Shown: positions 1-11,453, numbered from the stretch's first letter. The stretch is DNA of 64,000 nucleotides from Bursaphelenchus xylophilus (GCA_904066235.2 CAJFCV020000002.1:2976001-3040000), one strand, 5' to 3'. Translations and numbers: made by a program. The notes: generated by a model not told the origin, from the letters alone.

Positions 1-152
1 CAAAAATGAGAACTCTATGATCATTTTGACTTATTTTTATCTTTAAAAACCAAATTTCGAATTTTTCCCGCTTGCAACACAATGCCAAAATCGCTGTTCG
101 CTGTGAAACCCAAAATATCCATTTTTTACATACAAAAATCCCGTATTTTCAG

Positions 153-175
153 GTGAAGAGGAGGAGGAAGAGTAA
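153..175 (+). CDS. possible last exon of an upstream gene
   Basis: A strong nematode 3' splice site (TATTTTCAG) ends at 152. It is followed by a short open stretch that, read with one base carried from the previous exon, gives Gly and six Glu codons and then TAA at 173-175. The preceding 150 bp are AT-rich and intron-like. This fits an acidic C-terminus of a gene that starts outside the window, but the tract is too short to identify and could be chance. Confidence 0.25.
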
Positions 176-434
176 ATTAATTACTCCCGCCCAGCCGTCC
201 CACCATTTCCATCAACATCTTGTCATTTTCCAATCAACGGCTAACTAAACCCACACCTTTTTATCACACTTTCTTCAAAAGTTTCAACTATTCGTCCTTT
301 TCTCTGTTTCAAAATGAAAAGTTTTTATTATTGTGAAACGTATATTTGAAATTCAACAAAAAAAAAGAGTTATTAAAGCTTGAAAAAAATTTTCTTTGAA
401 GTGAAATTCGAGAATTTTTGGGTTTGAAAATTTC

Positions 435-980
435 TGCACGGTGCAAGAGAAAAGAAATGACATAATGCACAGTGCTTTGAGAAGGAATAGGGAATGCACA
501 GTGCATGGAGAAAGAGAAAAGAAAATGCACTGTGCAACGAAAGCAATGAAAAGCGGCGACAAAGCCTGCACAGTGCATTGAGAAGGAAAAGAGCAAATGC
601 ACGGTGCAGAGGGAAAGAAAGAGAAAACTGCACAGTGCAACGGGAGCGATGAAAAGTGGCGACAAAACCTGCACAGTGCATTGAGAAGGAATAAGGAATG
701 CACAGTGCGTGGAGAAGGCAAAGAGAAATGCACGGTGCAGAAGGAAAGAAAGAGAAAACTGCACAGTGCAACGGGAGAGATGAAAAGTGGCGACAATGCC
801 TGCACTGTGCGATGAAAATGCGCTCTGCACATTTTGCACAGTGCAAAAAAATTACCGCACTGTGCAAAAAAAACTTTGTCGCAAAGTGCAAAAAATTTGC
901 CGCACAGTGCAAAAAAAATTTACCGCACAGTGCAAAAAATTTTTACCGCACAGTGCAAAAAATTTGCGCACGGTGCGGTG
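435..980. repeat. minisatellite built on the TGCACNGTGCA palindrome
   Basis: About twenty copies of TGCAC(A/T/G)GTGCA occur in 545 bp. From about 525 to 800 they sit in a higher-order repeat. A block containing GGCGACAAARCCTGCACAG recurs, and the ACTGCACAGTGCAACGGGAG segment starts near 628 and again near 758, a period of about 130 bp. The 3' part (835-980) is a simpler array of the palindrome separated by A-rich spacers. The array ends about 115 bp before the start codon of the SLC6 transporter gene. Long open frames cross it in several phases because it lacks stop codons; they are not genes. Confidence 0.9.
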
Positions 981-1095
981 CAAAAAAATAATTAAAAAAA
1001 GTCACGGATTTTTTGAACTTTGAAACAAAAAGTCATCATAATTTTTCCCCATTCTCTCATCGGTCGTCTATTCCTCAAACGAAAGGAGTCGAAAC

Positions 1096-4000
1096 ATGGC
1101 TCACTTCTTGAAATCGATGCTGAATCTGCCTTCAAGGGCTGAGCTCGGGCGTAATGAAGATCCGGAATCCTTTGTGACATCAGAAGGCGCAACCGTACAA
1201 GCTTCAGGACAACAAAATCTTGAAAATTGCGAAGCTGTGAACCAAAACTTGGAGCCATCTCATTCCACGGTCAAAAGTCCCGAATCCAGAGCCGAAGCCG
1301 GCTTCAGTCTCCATAAATCCAGCCACAGCAACAACGATGATGAGTGCATTTCGACAGCTGAAGAGAGGTCGCTGAGCATTGTTGTGGTCGGGAACGCAGC
1401 GCATCGAGGGCATTGGAGTGGACTTTGGGATTTTTTGATGTCCATGATCTCGTATTCCGTAGGGTTGGGGAATGTGTGGCGATTCCCGTACTTGGCGTAC
1501 AAAAATGGAGGAGGTAGGTCGGTTTTGGGGGTTTTCGAATAAATTGGAGCGCTTTTGGAGAGTTGAAACAGAATGCCAAAAACTGGCGGGAGAAGTTAAA
1601 TTTGAATTTCAAAAAAAATTGGTCAATTTTGATTCAGTGCATGTAAAATTACATTTTATTTTTAGGCGATTTTGCTGTTTTTGAAGCGTGAAACAGAATG
1701 CCAAAGATGGCGGGAATACTGAAATTTATAATTTCGTATGAAAATCAGATTGTAAAGCATATATTTATAGCCTAAATCATCTATTTGAACATTTTTAGGT
1801 GTTTTACAGACTTGAAACAGGATGCCAAAACTGGCGGGAAAACTGAAATTCAAATTTTTTACTTACAAGGGAAGTACCCGAAGCACTTACTTTAAGATTA
1901 TATTCATACACGACCGTAGAACGTTCGCATCTCTCCTAAACAGCTTTAAAGCAACTATTAGAGTGGTTTGCCCATCTGCAGAGGAAAAACTGTATAAATT
2001 CGTCAAAGGACGAAACATTTTACCCCTCGGATGGCGACAATCCAATTAATAGCGCTAGAATCATGTACAGAGTGTAAAAAAGTGAAAATAACACACAATA
2101 TTCCACATAAAAGCAACAAAATAGTCTTGAACATTATCAAGAAAAAAATTCTTGCGAGAAAAAATATTTTTTCCTCGAACGGAATGCCAAGATCAAGAGA
2201 ATTTGCAGGGAAAATCGTCGGCATTTGAAGATTTTTTTCGATATTCCGGCCCTTCTTTCTCGGCGGATTCTGCAAAGCGCGAGCTAGGATGTTCGCAATC
2301 GAATAAGAAAATTCTAATCTCCATCTATGCCAATTTTTATAAAAATCTGAGCGTCGCACTTCGGGTACTTCCCTTGTTAGATTTTTCCTTAAAGTGATAT
2401 ATGTATATGGCTTAAATCACCTGTTTGAAGGTTTTTAAAAGTGTTTTACAGACTTGCAACAGAATGCCAAAAATGTCGGGAAAACCAAAATTCAATTTTT
2501 TATTGAAAAATTGTACTTTTGGGTTGCAAACTAGACCTGATTCATTGCAGGATCGTTTTGGATCGCCTACGTCATCTTCTTTTCCCTGAGCGCGATCCCT
2601 GTCTTCTTGATGGAGGTCATCGTCGGCCAATACCTGCAAAAAGGCGCCATGGAAATGTGGAAGATGGCCCCAGTGTTCGCGGGCGTCGGCTACGGCAACA
2701 TGGTCATTTCGGCGATGTGCGTCTGGTACTACTGCGTCATCATCTCGTGGGCCGTCTTCTACATGTCCCAGGCGTTCCGCTCCGAGTTCCCGTGGGAGAC
2801 CTGCGAGCATGAGTGGAACAACGAGTACTGCATCCGGACTGGCAATGAGAGCAGCCAAATCGAGGCGCTCGTCAATTCGACCGGATTGAATGTGACGGCG
2901 GTGGAGAAGCGGCTGCAAACGGCGGTGGAGCAGTTCTGGGAGTGAGGAGACAAAGTTTTTCTGAGGTTTTTTTTTAATTTTTTGTTTTTGTAAAAACGGG
3001 ATTTTTTAAAAAAAAATTATTAGTGAAAATCAGCAAAGTCACTATTGAATCACTAGACTGCCCGTATTTTACCCCAAATTGTCCGTTTTCAGACGCCGAG
3101 TTCTTCAACAAACTGACACATTCTTGGATATGGGCGGAGTTCAATGGGAAATTTTGCTGATTCTCATCGCCAGTTGGGTCGCCATTTATTTCGCAATGTG
3201 GAATGGGATCACACATGCCAGGAAGGTAATTTTTTTGACCAGCTTTTGCATTTTTTTTCAATTCTATGTCCTTGAAACAAAATGCCAAGATTTGTTAAAT
3301 TTTGGCGGGAATCGGAAAAATGTAAATTTTTACACTTTCAATTTTATTTTCTAGGATATTTATCGCTTTTTGTGAGCATCTTACCAGTTATGGTCATTTT
3401 TGGAGTTTGAAACAGAATGCCAAGATTTTTGAAATTTTGGCGGGAATCGAAAAAATTCAAATTTTTACACCTTGAATTTACTTTTTATTGGAGATTTGCA
3501 CTGTGCCATGACTGTTTTTGTGATTTTTGACACTTTTTGATCTTTGAAACAGAATGCCAAAGATGTGCCAACTTGGCGGGAAAATTAGGAATTCAAATTT
3601 TTTACTTTGAATTTGAACTTCAACGCAGTTATTCGCTTATTTGTTGATTAATTACATCGTTTTGGACCCGTTTTTGAACTTGAAACAGAATGCCAAGAGT
3701 TTGCGGGAAACCGAAAATTCAAATTTTTTGTTTAGAAAATAATATTTTTGATGTAGGAATAAACAATTTATAAGGCACTGTTTTTTAATTACTTGATTTT
3801 ATTCGTCTTAGTGCATCTACTTTTGCGCCATTTTCCCGTACTTTGTCATTGCCATTCTGCTCGGCCGCGCCCTGACTTTGGACGGGTCTTGGGAAGGCGT
3901 GAAACACTATTTGGTCCCAACCTTGGAGCCGTTGCTCTCGATAACCTTGTGGAAGGACGCCGGAACGCAAGTATTCTACTCGTACGGGGTCGGGTTTGGA

Positions 4001-5862
4001 ACGCTGATTGCGCTGGGTTCGCATAATAAGTTTAGCCATAATTGCTATCGGTAAGTGGGATATTAAAATTATTGTTTATATTTGTAAGAAAAATATGATT
4101 TTTATTATTATACGATCCTTTTTTAGTGACGCCCTTTTGTTGTGCTTTATCAATGTGATGACGTCATTTTTGGCAGGTAAGACGAAAATTTAATTTTTTT
4201 ATCAAAAAATATCGTTTTTGGAGGGCTAAAAAATTTTAAAAATGTAAAATAAGAGGTTTCCATGTAGGGTATTCCATTTATAATTTTTTTTGTTAAAGTG
4301 ACAAAAAATTTTTTTTAATTTTTTTAAAAATTTCAGGTCTCGCCATTTTCGGCATGCTTGGCCACATGTCCCATCTGACCGGAAAAGACATCTCAGAGGT
4401 TGTGAAGCCGGGCCTCGGCCTCACTTTTGTCGTGTACCCCGAAACCGCAACGCACATCCCGGGGAAACAGGTTTGGGCGGTGCTTTTCTTCAGCATGATC
4501 ATCATCTTGGGCTTTGATTCCCAAGTTTGTATGGTGGAAGGAGTGTACACAGGAATGGCGGATCGATTCCCGTATCTGCTAAAGTACCGAAAAATATCGC
4601 TGTTTCTGTTTTGCCTCTTTTTCTTCGTGGTTTCACTGCCGATGGTTACTTTTGTGAGTTTTGGGGGTTTTTTGGCTTTTTTTTTTATTTTTTTTTTATT
4701 TTTTTTTGATTTTTTTTAATTTAATTTTTTATTAGTTTTTCATTTTTTATCTTTTTTTTATTTTTTTTGCTTTTTTTATTTTTTTGCTATTTTTATTTTT
4801 TTTTTTTGAATGTTTCATTTTTTTTAATTTAATTTTTTTCTTTTTAAATTTTTAAATTTTGCAATTTCTTAATTTTTTTATTTTCAGGCTGGAGTTCACT
4901 GGCTAAATGTGATCGACAGTTATGGTGCGGCGGGCTACGCTCTGTTATTTGTCGTGTTCTTTGAAATTATCGGAATTGCCTGGGCATTTGGCGCTGATCG
5001 AGTTTACGAATGTTTGTACGAGATGACGGACAAGAGAATTTGCCGAGGATGGGTATGGCTGTGGAAGTACACTTCTCCGCTGGTGGCTGCGGTAATTTTT
5101 TCTTTAATATTTTTTTGATTTTTTTTTAATTTTTTTTATTTTTATTCATTTTTTTAATTCTTTTGAAAATTGTTATTATTTTTTTATTTTTTATTTTATT
5201 ATTTTTTTTATTTTTTTTTGTTTTATTTTTTTATTTCCCAAATTTCAGGGTCTATTCGTGGTCTGCCTAGTTTTCTACACCCCTTTGGTATATCCAAATG
5301 GAGATCCATATGAATTGGTCGCCGAGATTTTTGGATTTTGCATCTCCGGAGCCTCCATGATTTGCATTCCAATCTACGCCATTTACTACATATTTTTCAA
5401 GAAGATAAGGCTGAACATGAGAGAGGTGAGACCCCGAATTTTTAAAAAACGCTAAAAAAGTTGAAAATACCAAAAACTTACGTTTCTTTGTTGGATTTTT
5501 TTTTAAATTTTGGTTTTTTGTCCAGTTTTTTCCAAAATTGCTAATTATTTTTCATTTTTCAGCGTCTTCGCCGAGGAATTCGTGTCCCCAAGACGTTTGT
5601 CCCCTGTCACACTCCTCCCTATGCTTCGGATGGCTCGGACGGAGTGGATTCCTCGAGCAATTCCCACAACACCGACCCTAAAGGTCCCAGAAATTTGGTC
5701 CAAAAAACGCCGGTGGTTTCTGAGGGCTCTTCCGATGAGACACAAAATGGGTTGAAGAAGGTGGAGACTGCAATTCGAAAGAGGAGCTCTGATGACGGGA
5801 AGAGCTCCAAGAGTCGGCGGAGTAGAGAGGAGAAGAAAATTGAGAGCACTCAAGCTGAATAG
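1096..5862 (+). CDS. SLC6 sodium:neurotransmitter symporter family protein (SNF)
   Basis: Nine exons join to about 742 aa: 1096-1513, 2551-2941, 3093-3225, 3812-4050, 4127-4176, 4337-4653, 4888-5091, 5249-5425 and 5563-5862. Every junction has GT/AG and keeps the frame. The product is a plasma-membrane transporter with the usual twelve TM segments. TM1 reads [20 protein letters not shown], the family signature that lines the sodium and substrate sites. The large loop after TM3 has the Cys pair ([13 protein letters not shown]) and three N-glycosylation sequons. TM6 keeps [19 protein letters not shown]. The position after TM8 reads [11 protein letters not shown] rather than a classical monoamine or GABA signature, so the substrate cannot be named. 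The hydrophilic tail is rich in Ser, Lys and Arg. An AATAAA lies at 5924. The family call is very safe; the subfamily is unknown. Confidence 0.95.
1563..1865 (+). repeat. tandem units of the GAAACAGAATGCCAA repeat in transporter intron 1
   Basis: Three copies of TTGAAACAGAATGCCAAA followed by GGCGGGA and an AT-rich tail start near 1563, 1684 and 1811, about 120-127 bp apart and all in the same orientation. Degenerate copies lie at about 2177 and 2452. One more similar stretch is near 78, upstream of the gene. Confidence 0.8.
3270..3740 (+). repeat. tandem units of the same repeat in transporter intron 3
   Basis: Four copies start near 3273, 3407, 3544 and 3679, with a regular period of about 135 bp. 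Each has GAAACARAATGCCAAGA, then TTGGCGGGAA, then TTCAAATTTTTTAC, with diverged spacer between. The intron (3226-3811) is almost wholly made of this array. The second unit also holds a TGCACTGTGCC half-palindrome. Confidence 0.85.
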
Positions 5863-6215
5863 AGCAATATTTAGGTAGAATTTTAAGTATAATATTGAAG
5901 ATTTATACACAATATTTGTGAAAAATAAAAGAAGAGTTATTTGGTTTTGAATTTTGGTGACTGAAAAACGAGAAAAATGGAGGTATTTTTATTGTACTGA
6001 AAATGACAGAATCAAATTGCTTCAGCGACCTAATCGGCACATCGGCATTGTCCTCATTATCTTTCCGACAGACTGTTGCAGCACCTTCAAATTGTTCGTC
6101 AGCCATCGTTACCAGTTTTACATGGAAAAAAGTTTTTTTTCTGCAAAGCGCAAGCTGCGAACCTCACATATGCCTTATCAGTCTGCCGGGAAAATAGTGA
6201 GTACAGTGTCTTTGC

Positions 6216-6919
6216 TAAGCATGGCTGCAAACCGGGCCAGCCCGGCCCGGGCCTGCGGGCCGCGCCTAAATCTCCAAGCCCGGCCCGGTTCGGCCCGGAA
6301 AATTTTTGTACGAGGTTGGAAAGAAAGAAAGCAGGAAATGACGGCAAAATTATGGCACATTCTCGCAAAATGTAAACAATAATTTAGCAAAACCTATACA
6401 TAGTGCAATTGCCGTTTGACTATTTTTATAAATTACTAAGTCGCCATAAATTTTCTTACCATATGGTTACAAAAAATCATAGGCTTTTGTGTAGAGTCAC
6501 CCAAATTTCAGCAAAAATATTTTATCACAGATCTTTTGTCGGGTCTGAAAAAACCTACAAGCGTATTGTGTATTTTTGAAAAATTTTCCTTTTTCTTTTT
6601 TTTGCCAGCGTATTTTAACTGTGAGGTCGCACTTAAGAATTTCTGTAAATTTTTTTAAGTTGACTGGAAAATTATTTTTTTATTTGGGCGAGTGGTAAAT
6701 AAGGCCACTTTACGTTCGCTATCAACATTCTGTTTGAAAAAATGAAAAAAATCTAACGAAAACCATATTTTTCCTTTTTTCCGGGCAAAATCCAGATTTC
6801 AAAGAAACCGGGCCGGCCCGGGCCGGGCCTGAAAATCGAAGCCCGGGGTCGGGCCGAGAAATTAGTCGGCCCGGCCCGGGCCAGAAAATTTGGGAAAGCC
6901 CGGCCAGGAGCCATGCCTA
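6216..6919. mobile_element. GC-rich hAT-like MITE with 8-bp target duplication
   Basis: The ends TAAGCATGGCTGC (6216) and GGAGCCATGCCTA (ending at 6919) are imperfect inverted repeats. Both ends continue into palindromic GGCCCGGGCC-rich tracts (about 6235-6300 and 6805-6905). The flanks carry the exact 8-bp direct repeat GTCTTTGC at 6208-6215 and 6920-6927, the duplication length typical of hAT transposons. No transposase frame is present, so it is non-autonomous. A lone similar end (CGGCCCGGCGGCCAAGCCTA) lies at about 11192-11211. Confidence 0.8.
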
Positions 6920-6935
6920 GTCTTTGCGCCGATTA

Positions 6936-7189
6936 CAGTGGACCTGATCCAATGGCAAAAAACGCACCATTTTGCATCCAGGATGCATCAAAAAATGTGG
7001 CAAAATATCTCCCTCTCCAAGCCAAAAAACTCCGATTTCAAAAGCGCGCCCGCTGTTTTCGTGAGGAAAAAGGGCGCGCCCTTCTAAAAGAACTCTTTTC
7101 ACTAGGAGAGGGAGGTGTTTTGCCACATATTTGATACTTCCTGGATGCAAAATGGTACGTTTTTTGCCACTGGATCAGGTCCCCCACTG
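6936..7189. mobile_element. palindromic Tc-like MITE (TA target)
   Basis: This is a long hairpin-forming element. ACCTGATCCAATGGCAAAAA at the left pairs with TTTTTGCCACTGGATCAGGT at the right, followed inwards by matching CATTTTGCATCC and GGCAAAAT tracts. It begins CAGTG, ends CACTG and is flanked by TA on both sides (6934-6935, 7190-7191). A TACAGTG terminus with a TA target is typical of Tc1/mariner-type elements. A second copy is at 26617-26885. Confidence 0.8.
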
Positions 7190-7349
7190 TATGCCGCTGA
7201 AGTGAAAGCAATTTGATTTCATCGCGATTCGCGACACAACTCGTTTTCTCGGCGGCATTGCGATTTTCGATACGACAGAGTGCTCATTGTTTTCCCGACA
7301 GACTGAAATATAAATACATAATATATATAATATTATAGCTATTGCAGTA

Positions 7350-7372
7350 TGGGTTCAGGCTCCGCCTGAACC
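7350..7372. repeat. short perfect hairpin
   Basis: GGGTTCAGGC, a TCC loop and GCCTGAACCC form a perfect 10-bp stem. A weaker relative (GTTCAGGTTTTGCTGAAC) lies at 16337-16354 inside the third receptor gene. It may be the core of another small palindromic element. I see no terminator-like T run next to it. Confidence 0.6.
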
Positions 7373-7399
7373 CGAATCATCGCAGAACCTATATAACTG

Positions 7400-7835
7400 C
7401 AATGATCCGAACAAGGCGAAAGCCTTTTGGTATGGGCAGTGGATTTGAGCGCGAGGTTCGAGTAAAAGGACCCTCGGAGGTTAAGGTTAATCTCAATTTG
7501 TCTATCAAAATGTGAGCGAGCACTTTCGCTGCAAATTCTGTTTACAGACGGTTCAATTATTGTAATTTTGACTGTAATTATCGACAAGTTCGGTTCCGCA
7601 CTTTACAAAAACCAAACGTTCGACGGCTTGTACCCAGAAAAGTGGAAACGCGTGACTAACCCGCTGCTCACGCCATTGGGTACAAACACTTGCACGATTT
7701 TTAAAATAAGATTGTAGCTTCGCAAGTTCTTTTTGTGTTTGCTAAAGGAGGAATGTCATAGACCTTAGGTGCAGCTACAAAAGATACGGCAAGTACGAAG
7801 TCAGGGTTACTCAAATTTACTGCTCTTTTCTGACC
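7400..7835. other. upstream region of receptor gene A, no confident gene
   Basis: About 430 bp with no recognised gene. Near 7553-7680 one plus-strand frame stays open after a possible acceptor (TCTGTTTACAG) and reads like protein (ALYKNQTFDGLYPEKWKRVT), but I do not recognise it. It may be an old gene fragment. Confidence 0.4.
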
Positions 7836-10422
7836 ATGGAGCTTAGTGATGAGGAGTGTAGGATGTTGATTGCAAACCGAAGCTTTGACCGGATTTTTGA
7901 ACTGTATGAGATTAGGCCGGCTACGGAGTATGATGTTCAAGGTAAGTGGTGTGTTTACCAGAGAAAGTACTCCAAGTACGACGCTCAGATTTAGATAAAA
8001 TTTGGTGCAGATTTAGAATATTTTTTCTAAAATATTTGCGAAACTCCTAACTCTCGCGTTTTGTAAAAATAACTGGGATTTCTTCGACAGTGATCTACCA
8101 AAATTTGACACTTTGTTTTGCAAATTTAATCATTGATTTTCAAATCAGAAGTTGGCAAAAAACGACCCTTCTTTGCGAATTCTGGCGTCATACATAGGTT
8201 AATGTTTCCTGGAAAAAATAGTTTCTTCCGCGCGAACGGTTTCAAGTGCGACGCTCAGATTTTCTTCAAGTCATCCGCATACTTCTGATGCAAGTGTCGA
8301 TTTCCAAAGGTTTTAGCTTGCCCTTTGAAGACGAGATATTCGAAAATCATTACGGACATTACGCGGAATGAGAGGGGTTGGCATAGAAAAAGGCATTCCT
8401 TGAACATAGCAATGCCATTTTCGAATAAAGTTGATTTTTTTTGTGCAGCAAGTGTCCTCTAAGGTGGTTATTTGAAAGGCTTTGCTTGTGAGGAAGCTAC
8501 AATTTGCAATATGGCCAACCTGCATCTACATATCTTTTCAAAAATTCTTTCAGTGATCCACAGGTCCGTAATGTTCGTCATCTGCGTCACAAGCTGCTCG
8601 ATGAATGCCTTCCTCTTCTACATCATCATCACTCAATCGGAGAGTATACGAAGCGCCAAAGGGCTCATCATGTTCAGCTGCATTTATGATTTCGTATTTG
8701 CTTTGTTCAATATGCAAATGGGTTCAGTAAGTGAAGCCTTCCACAGTCAATCCCCTTTTCAGCTGCCTTCATCCGTTCTTGGGATCGCCTTCAACTACAG
8801 CAATCAGCTTATTCGATTTGAAGACTACCGAATCATGGAGGTTCTGAAGACCATCGCGGGGATGAGTTTCCTCGGAACGTGGCTCAACATCCCAATCCAA
8901 TTCCTGTGGAGATTTCACATATTCCGGTAGTAAGTGTGGGTATCGTCGTATTTTCATTCCGTTGGAACGCATATCAATTCCTGAAACTTTTTACTTGCGA
9001 TTTGCAAGCACAGCCGAGATATTCAACAATCTTTACGGCCGTGAGGGTACGAGAAATACGGAGGACGGTCAAAAAAAATTTTTTTGTCAATATCTTTGCC
9101 GGTTTCGCGAGGCAAAAACTGATTTTCTATGGAAACATTGCAACGGAATGTGTAAATAGGCAGTGCCAAAATTCGCAAGGATAGGATAGTCAGATTTGAT
9201 ATCTTACGGCCCAAAAATCCCGATTTTTCGTGCAAAAAAACGGGTTAGGAGCTTGCTTATGTCTTACAAGCAAAGTACTTCTATGGGGTAAAAAGGCAGC
9301 TAATTTTTACATATTCTGAATCAGAAAAATTTTGTGAATTTTTTATGTATTATATCTCGACCTGTAACTCCATACCCCATAGAAGTATTATACTTTCCTT
9401 GTTAGAAGGAAGTCGTCTAAATTTGTGCTAAAAATGAGCTCCATCAAAATCTGAGTGTCACACCTTGCCCGCCTGTTTCACTATTTTTTCAATCGTCTTT
9501 TCAGCGGCTGTGCACCTCGAGGAATCTACCTCTATGTCCTCGCGATTTCATCCTCTCTCATCTTTATCGTGGCTGGCACAATCAACAGCCGCGCTTTTGG
9601 TAGTGCTACGGAAGAGGACAGGATTCTGATACGGCGTATTATACACGCCTACGGCTTCAAAGATGTCCGGCTTTCGGAGGTTACCGGAAGCTTCAACGTA
9701 AGCCGCAATTGGTTAATACCTTCGAGGCTTTTAGACCACGGACCGCTACAAAGCTAGTAATTATATGATCAAATTTCTTTTATTTGGCTCATACTCTGTC
9801 GCAATCGCCGTGGACCTGATCATGTCGTATTATTGGAGGACGCAGGAGCAGTACACAAGCGATCGGACCAGGAAAATGTTCTCCGCGGTGAAAGTGACGT
9901 TTCGATTGATGGTAAGGGCGTTGTAAAAACGTCGAGAGCAGTCACAGAAAAAAACTTTCTGGCCGTAACTTTGTCAGTCTCCTACGGAAAATTGTTTTTT
10001 TTTGTGGAAATGACAACGTCTACGGTAGAAGTAGGCGTGAATGGAAAGGCAATTTGACTTTGCCGCGGCACAGTTCATTTGCTCATTACTTTCTTGACAG
10101 ACTGATAGAATATACGGTTCGGAATGTCTTTTTTCTGTGCACAAATGTCATACTCAGTTTTTTCGTAATTCTGTCGCTCTTTCAGGCAGTAGGGCCTCTT
10201 CTTACCGCCGTCCTTCCCGCTTATCTCATCCGAGCTTTTGGTACCGCCTGCACTTTCCACCCATGGATTATGATGACGGTCTCGTGGCTGGTCGTATTCC
10301 AAAGTATGATAAACGCAGTAACAACGTTGTGGTTCATACAACCCTATCGAAGATTTGTCTTGAGCCTCGGAAAAGTTAGGACCTCAACTTTCGTCACGGA
10401 TATTACTGGAATGACTATGTAA
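7836..10422 (+). CDS. nematode seven-TM serpentine chemoreceptor A (Str-superfamily-like)
   Basis: Six exons give about 350 aa: 7836-7941, 8554-8726, 8763-8929, 9505-9697, 9735-9911 and 10186-10422. Introns 2 and 4 are only 36 and 37 bp. The start ATG precedes an acidic extracellular segment (MELSDEECRMLIANRSF) shared with receptors B and C. TM segments follow in exons 2 to 6. Exon 5 ends with a DRTRKMF box and exon 6 ends with a W-F-I-Q-P-Y-R-R motif after the last TM, the usual end of Str-type receptors, then a short polar tail. Such receptors act in sensory cilia through G proteins. It is the most diverged of the three tandem copies. The family within the superfamily (str, srd, srh and so on) cannot be fixed by eye. 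Confidence 0.88.
7975..8290 (+). repeat. dispersed repeat family C (GCGACGCTCAGATTTT element)
   Basis: Fills most of receptor A intron 1. Its hallmarks are AAGTGCGACGCTCAGATTTT, then TTGGYRCAAATTTAGAATA, CTAGCTCGCGTTTTG, a fixed-spaced AATGTTTCCACAAAAA segment and finally a CTCTCCGCGTTTCGCGTACT / TATCTCGGCTGCGCTTGCAA tail. Only the front half is clear here. A reverse-oriented tail part lies at about 9000-9145. Confidence 0.7.
9262..9405. repeat. inverted-repeat element in receptor A intron 3
   Basis: AAAGTACTTCTATGGGGTA at about 9274-9292 is the reverse complement of TACCCCATAGAAGTATTATA-like sequence at about 9381-9400. The spacer of about 90 bp is AT-rich. It looks like a small MITE of a different family from the others. 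Confidence 0.6.
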
Positions 10423-10530
10423 AAATTAACAGACGAATGAAAAAAGTTGGACATGGTATGTAACTTATTTGAGAGTAAATAATGTGGCTGTGTATATATA
10501 TATATTATATATTTTCTTTTAATCCATATT

Positions 10531-10912
10531 TAGTCTGTCAAGAAAATAATGAGCTCCCTGTCGCATCGTAAACCGCATCGCACGGCAAACCGTAATAGAA
10601 CAAAAATGTCTCCCGCCCACTTTTGAGTTTCGTCCAAACGAAGTGTCACAACTGACAAAATAAATGCAATAATTTCGAGAAAAATATTTTTCCATCGAAA
10701 AACCACACGAAAAATTCTGTTGTGACATTTGGTGTGAATTTTACCGATACTGGGTGTGCGAAGCGCCGAAACGAGGAGGGAGACTCCCTGGGTTGCCGTG
10801 CATCGCCGCCGAGAGAATTAATTGTGTCGTCGCAAAATCAAACTGATTTTAACGTCAGCGACACCATCGGCGTAGTGACATTGTGCTCGTTATTTTTCCG
10901 ACAGTCCGATAG
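10531..10912. mobile_element. type-a MITE with internal insertion
   Basis: The left end TAGTCTGTCAAGAAAATAATG (one mismatch) starts near 10531. The right end TTTTTCCGACAGTCCGATAG ends near 10912. The internal GCATCGCCGCCGAGAGAATT and AGCGACACCATCGG tracts match type-a. About 200 bp of unrelated AT-rich sequence sits in the left half. It lies between receptor genes A and B. Confidence 0.65.
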
Positions 10913-11430
10913 AAAGCCTTGCGACGCCATTTTTTGCAGCGAAAAATCATTTTTTTCAGAGAGCGCCAAAATCCCGGGGTCGCGATAAATACTTTATGGC
11001 CCGAGTAGCGTAAGAGTTCCTTATTCTGGCCACAACTTATAATTTTGCGGAAACTGGCCAGAATTAGCCTAAATTTGGCATGCATTCTCAATTCATCAAT
11101 GTCAATGCCCGGACATTGTATTTAGTTAGTGAGGTACCTTCTTTTTTACCTACCACCTTTTCGCTTTGAGATTCAAAATTTTAATTTTGCTTCGGCCCGG
11201 CGGCCAAGCCTAGTCGTGACGCAATTTTTACGGCTTGAGTGACGAAACGTCACACACTGTTTTCTCGCTTGCTCTAAGGATACGTTCTATGGATTGTATG
11301 CGAAACTTTGTACCGAATGCCTCAGCCTTTAGTCTGGTACAGCTGTTGGCAGCCTACAATCGGTTGTTTTTCCCGTTGCATTCTCGGCGCGCTTTTTGTA
11401 GCGAAAATTATGCGTCGTTTTTGACAGCTC

Positions 11431-11453
11431 ACTTGTTTAAAGGAAGTATAGTT
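11431..11453 (+). promoter_or_regulatory. conserved proximal promoter of receptor B
   Basis: CTCACTTGTTTAAAGGAAGT followed by ATAGTT lies just before the ATG at 11454. The same CTCACTTGTTTAAAG block stands before receptor C (about 15485-15500), although the sequence further upstream does not align. TTTAAA may act as a TATA-like box with a very short leader. Confidence 0.4.

Larger units (their letters stand above)
6176..7305. mobile_element. type-a MITE (TCTGTCGGGAAAATA termini) carrying two nested insertions
   Basis: The left terminus TATCAGTCTGCCGGGAAAAT is at 6176 and the right terminus TTTTCCCGACAGACTG ends at 7305. The internal sequence (GCCGCTGAAGTGAAAGC, then CTCGGCGGCATTGCG) matches the type-a MITEs elsewhere in this window. 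The element is split by a GC-rich MITE at 6216-6919 and a palindromic MITE at 6936-7189. Without these two, about 180 bp of ordinary MITE remain. A right-end remnant of the same family also lies at about 6050-6073. Confidence 0.8.

Noticed and set aside
435..980. CRISPR-like array of palindromic repeats
   Set aside because: Spacers are themselves repeated and related, lengths are irregular, and the genome is clearly eukaryotic with introns.
435..1023. Overlapping long open frames on both strands in the minisatellite
   Set aside because: The repeat unit lacks stop codons in several frames; the predicted peptides are simple echoes of the repeat and have no splice or start context.
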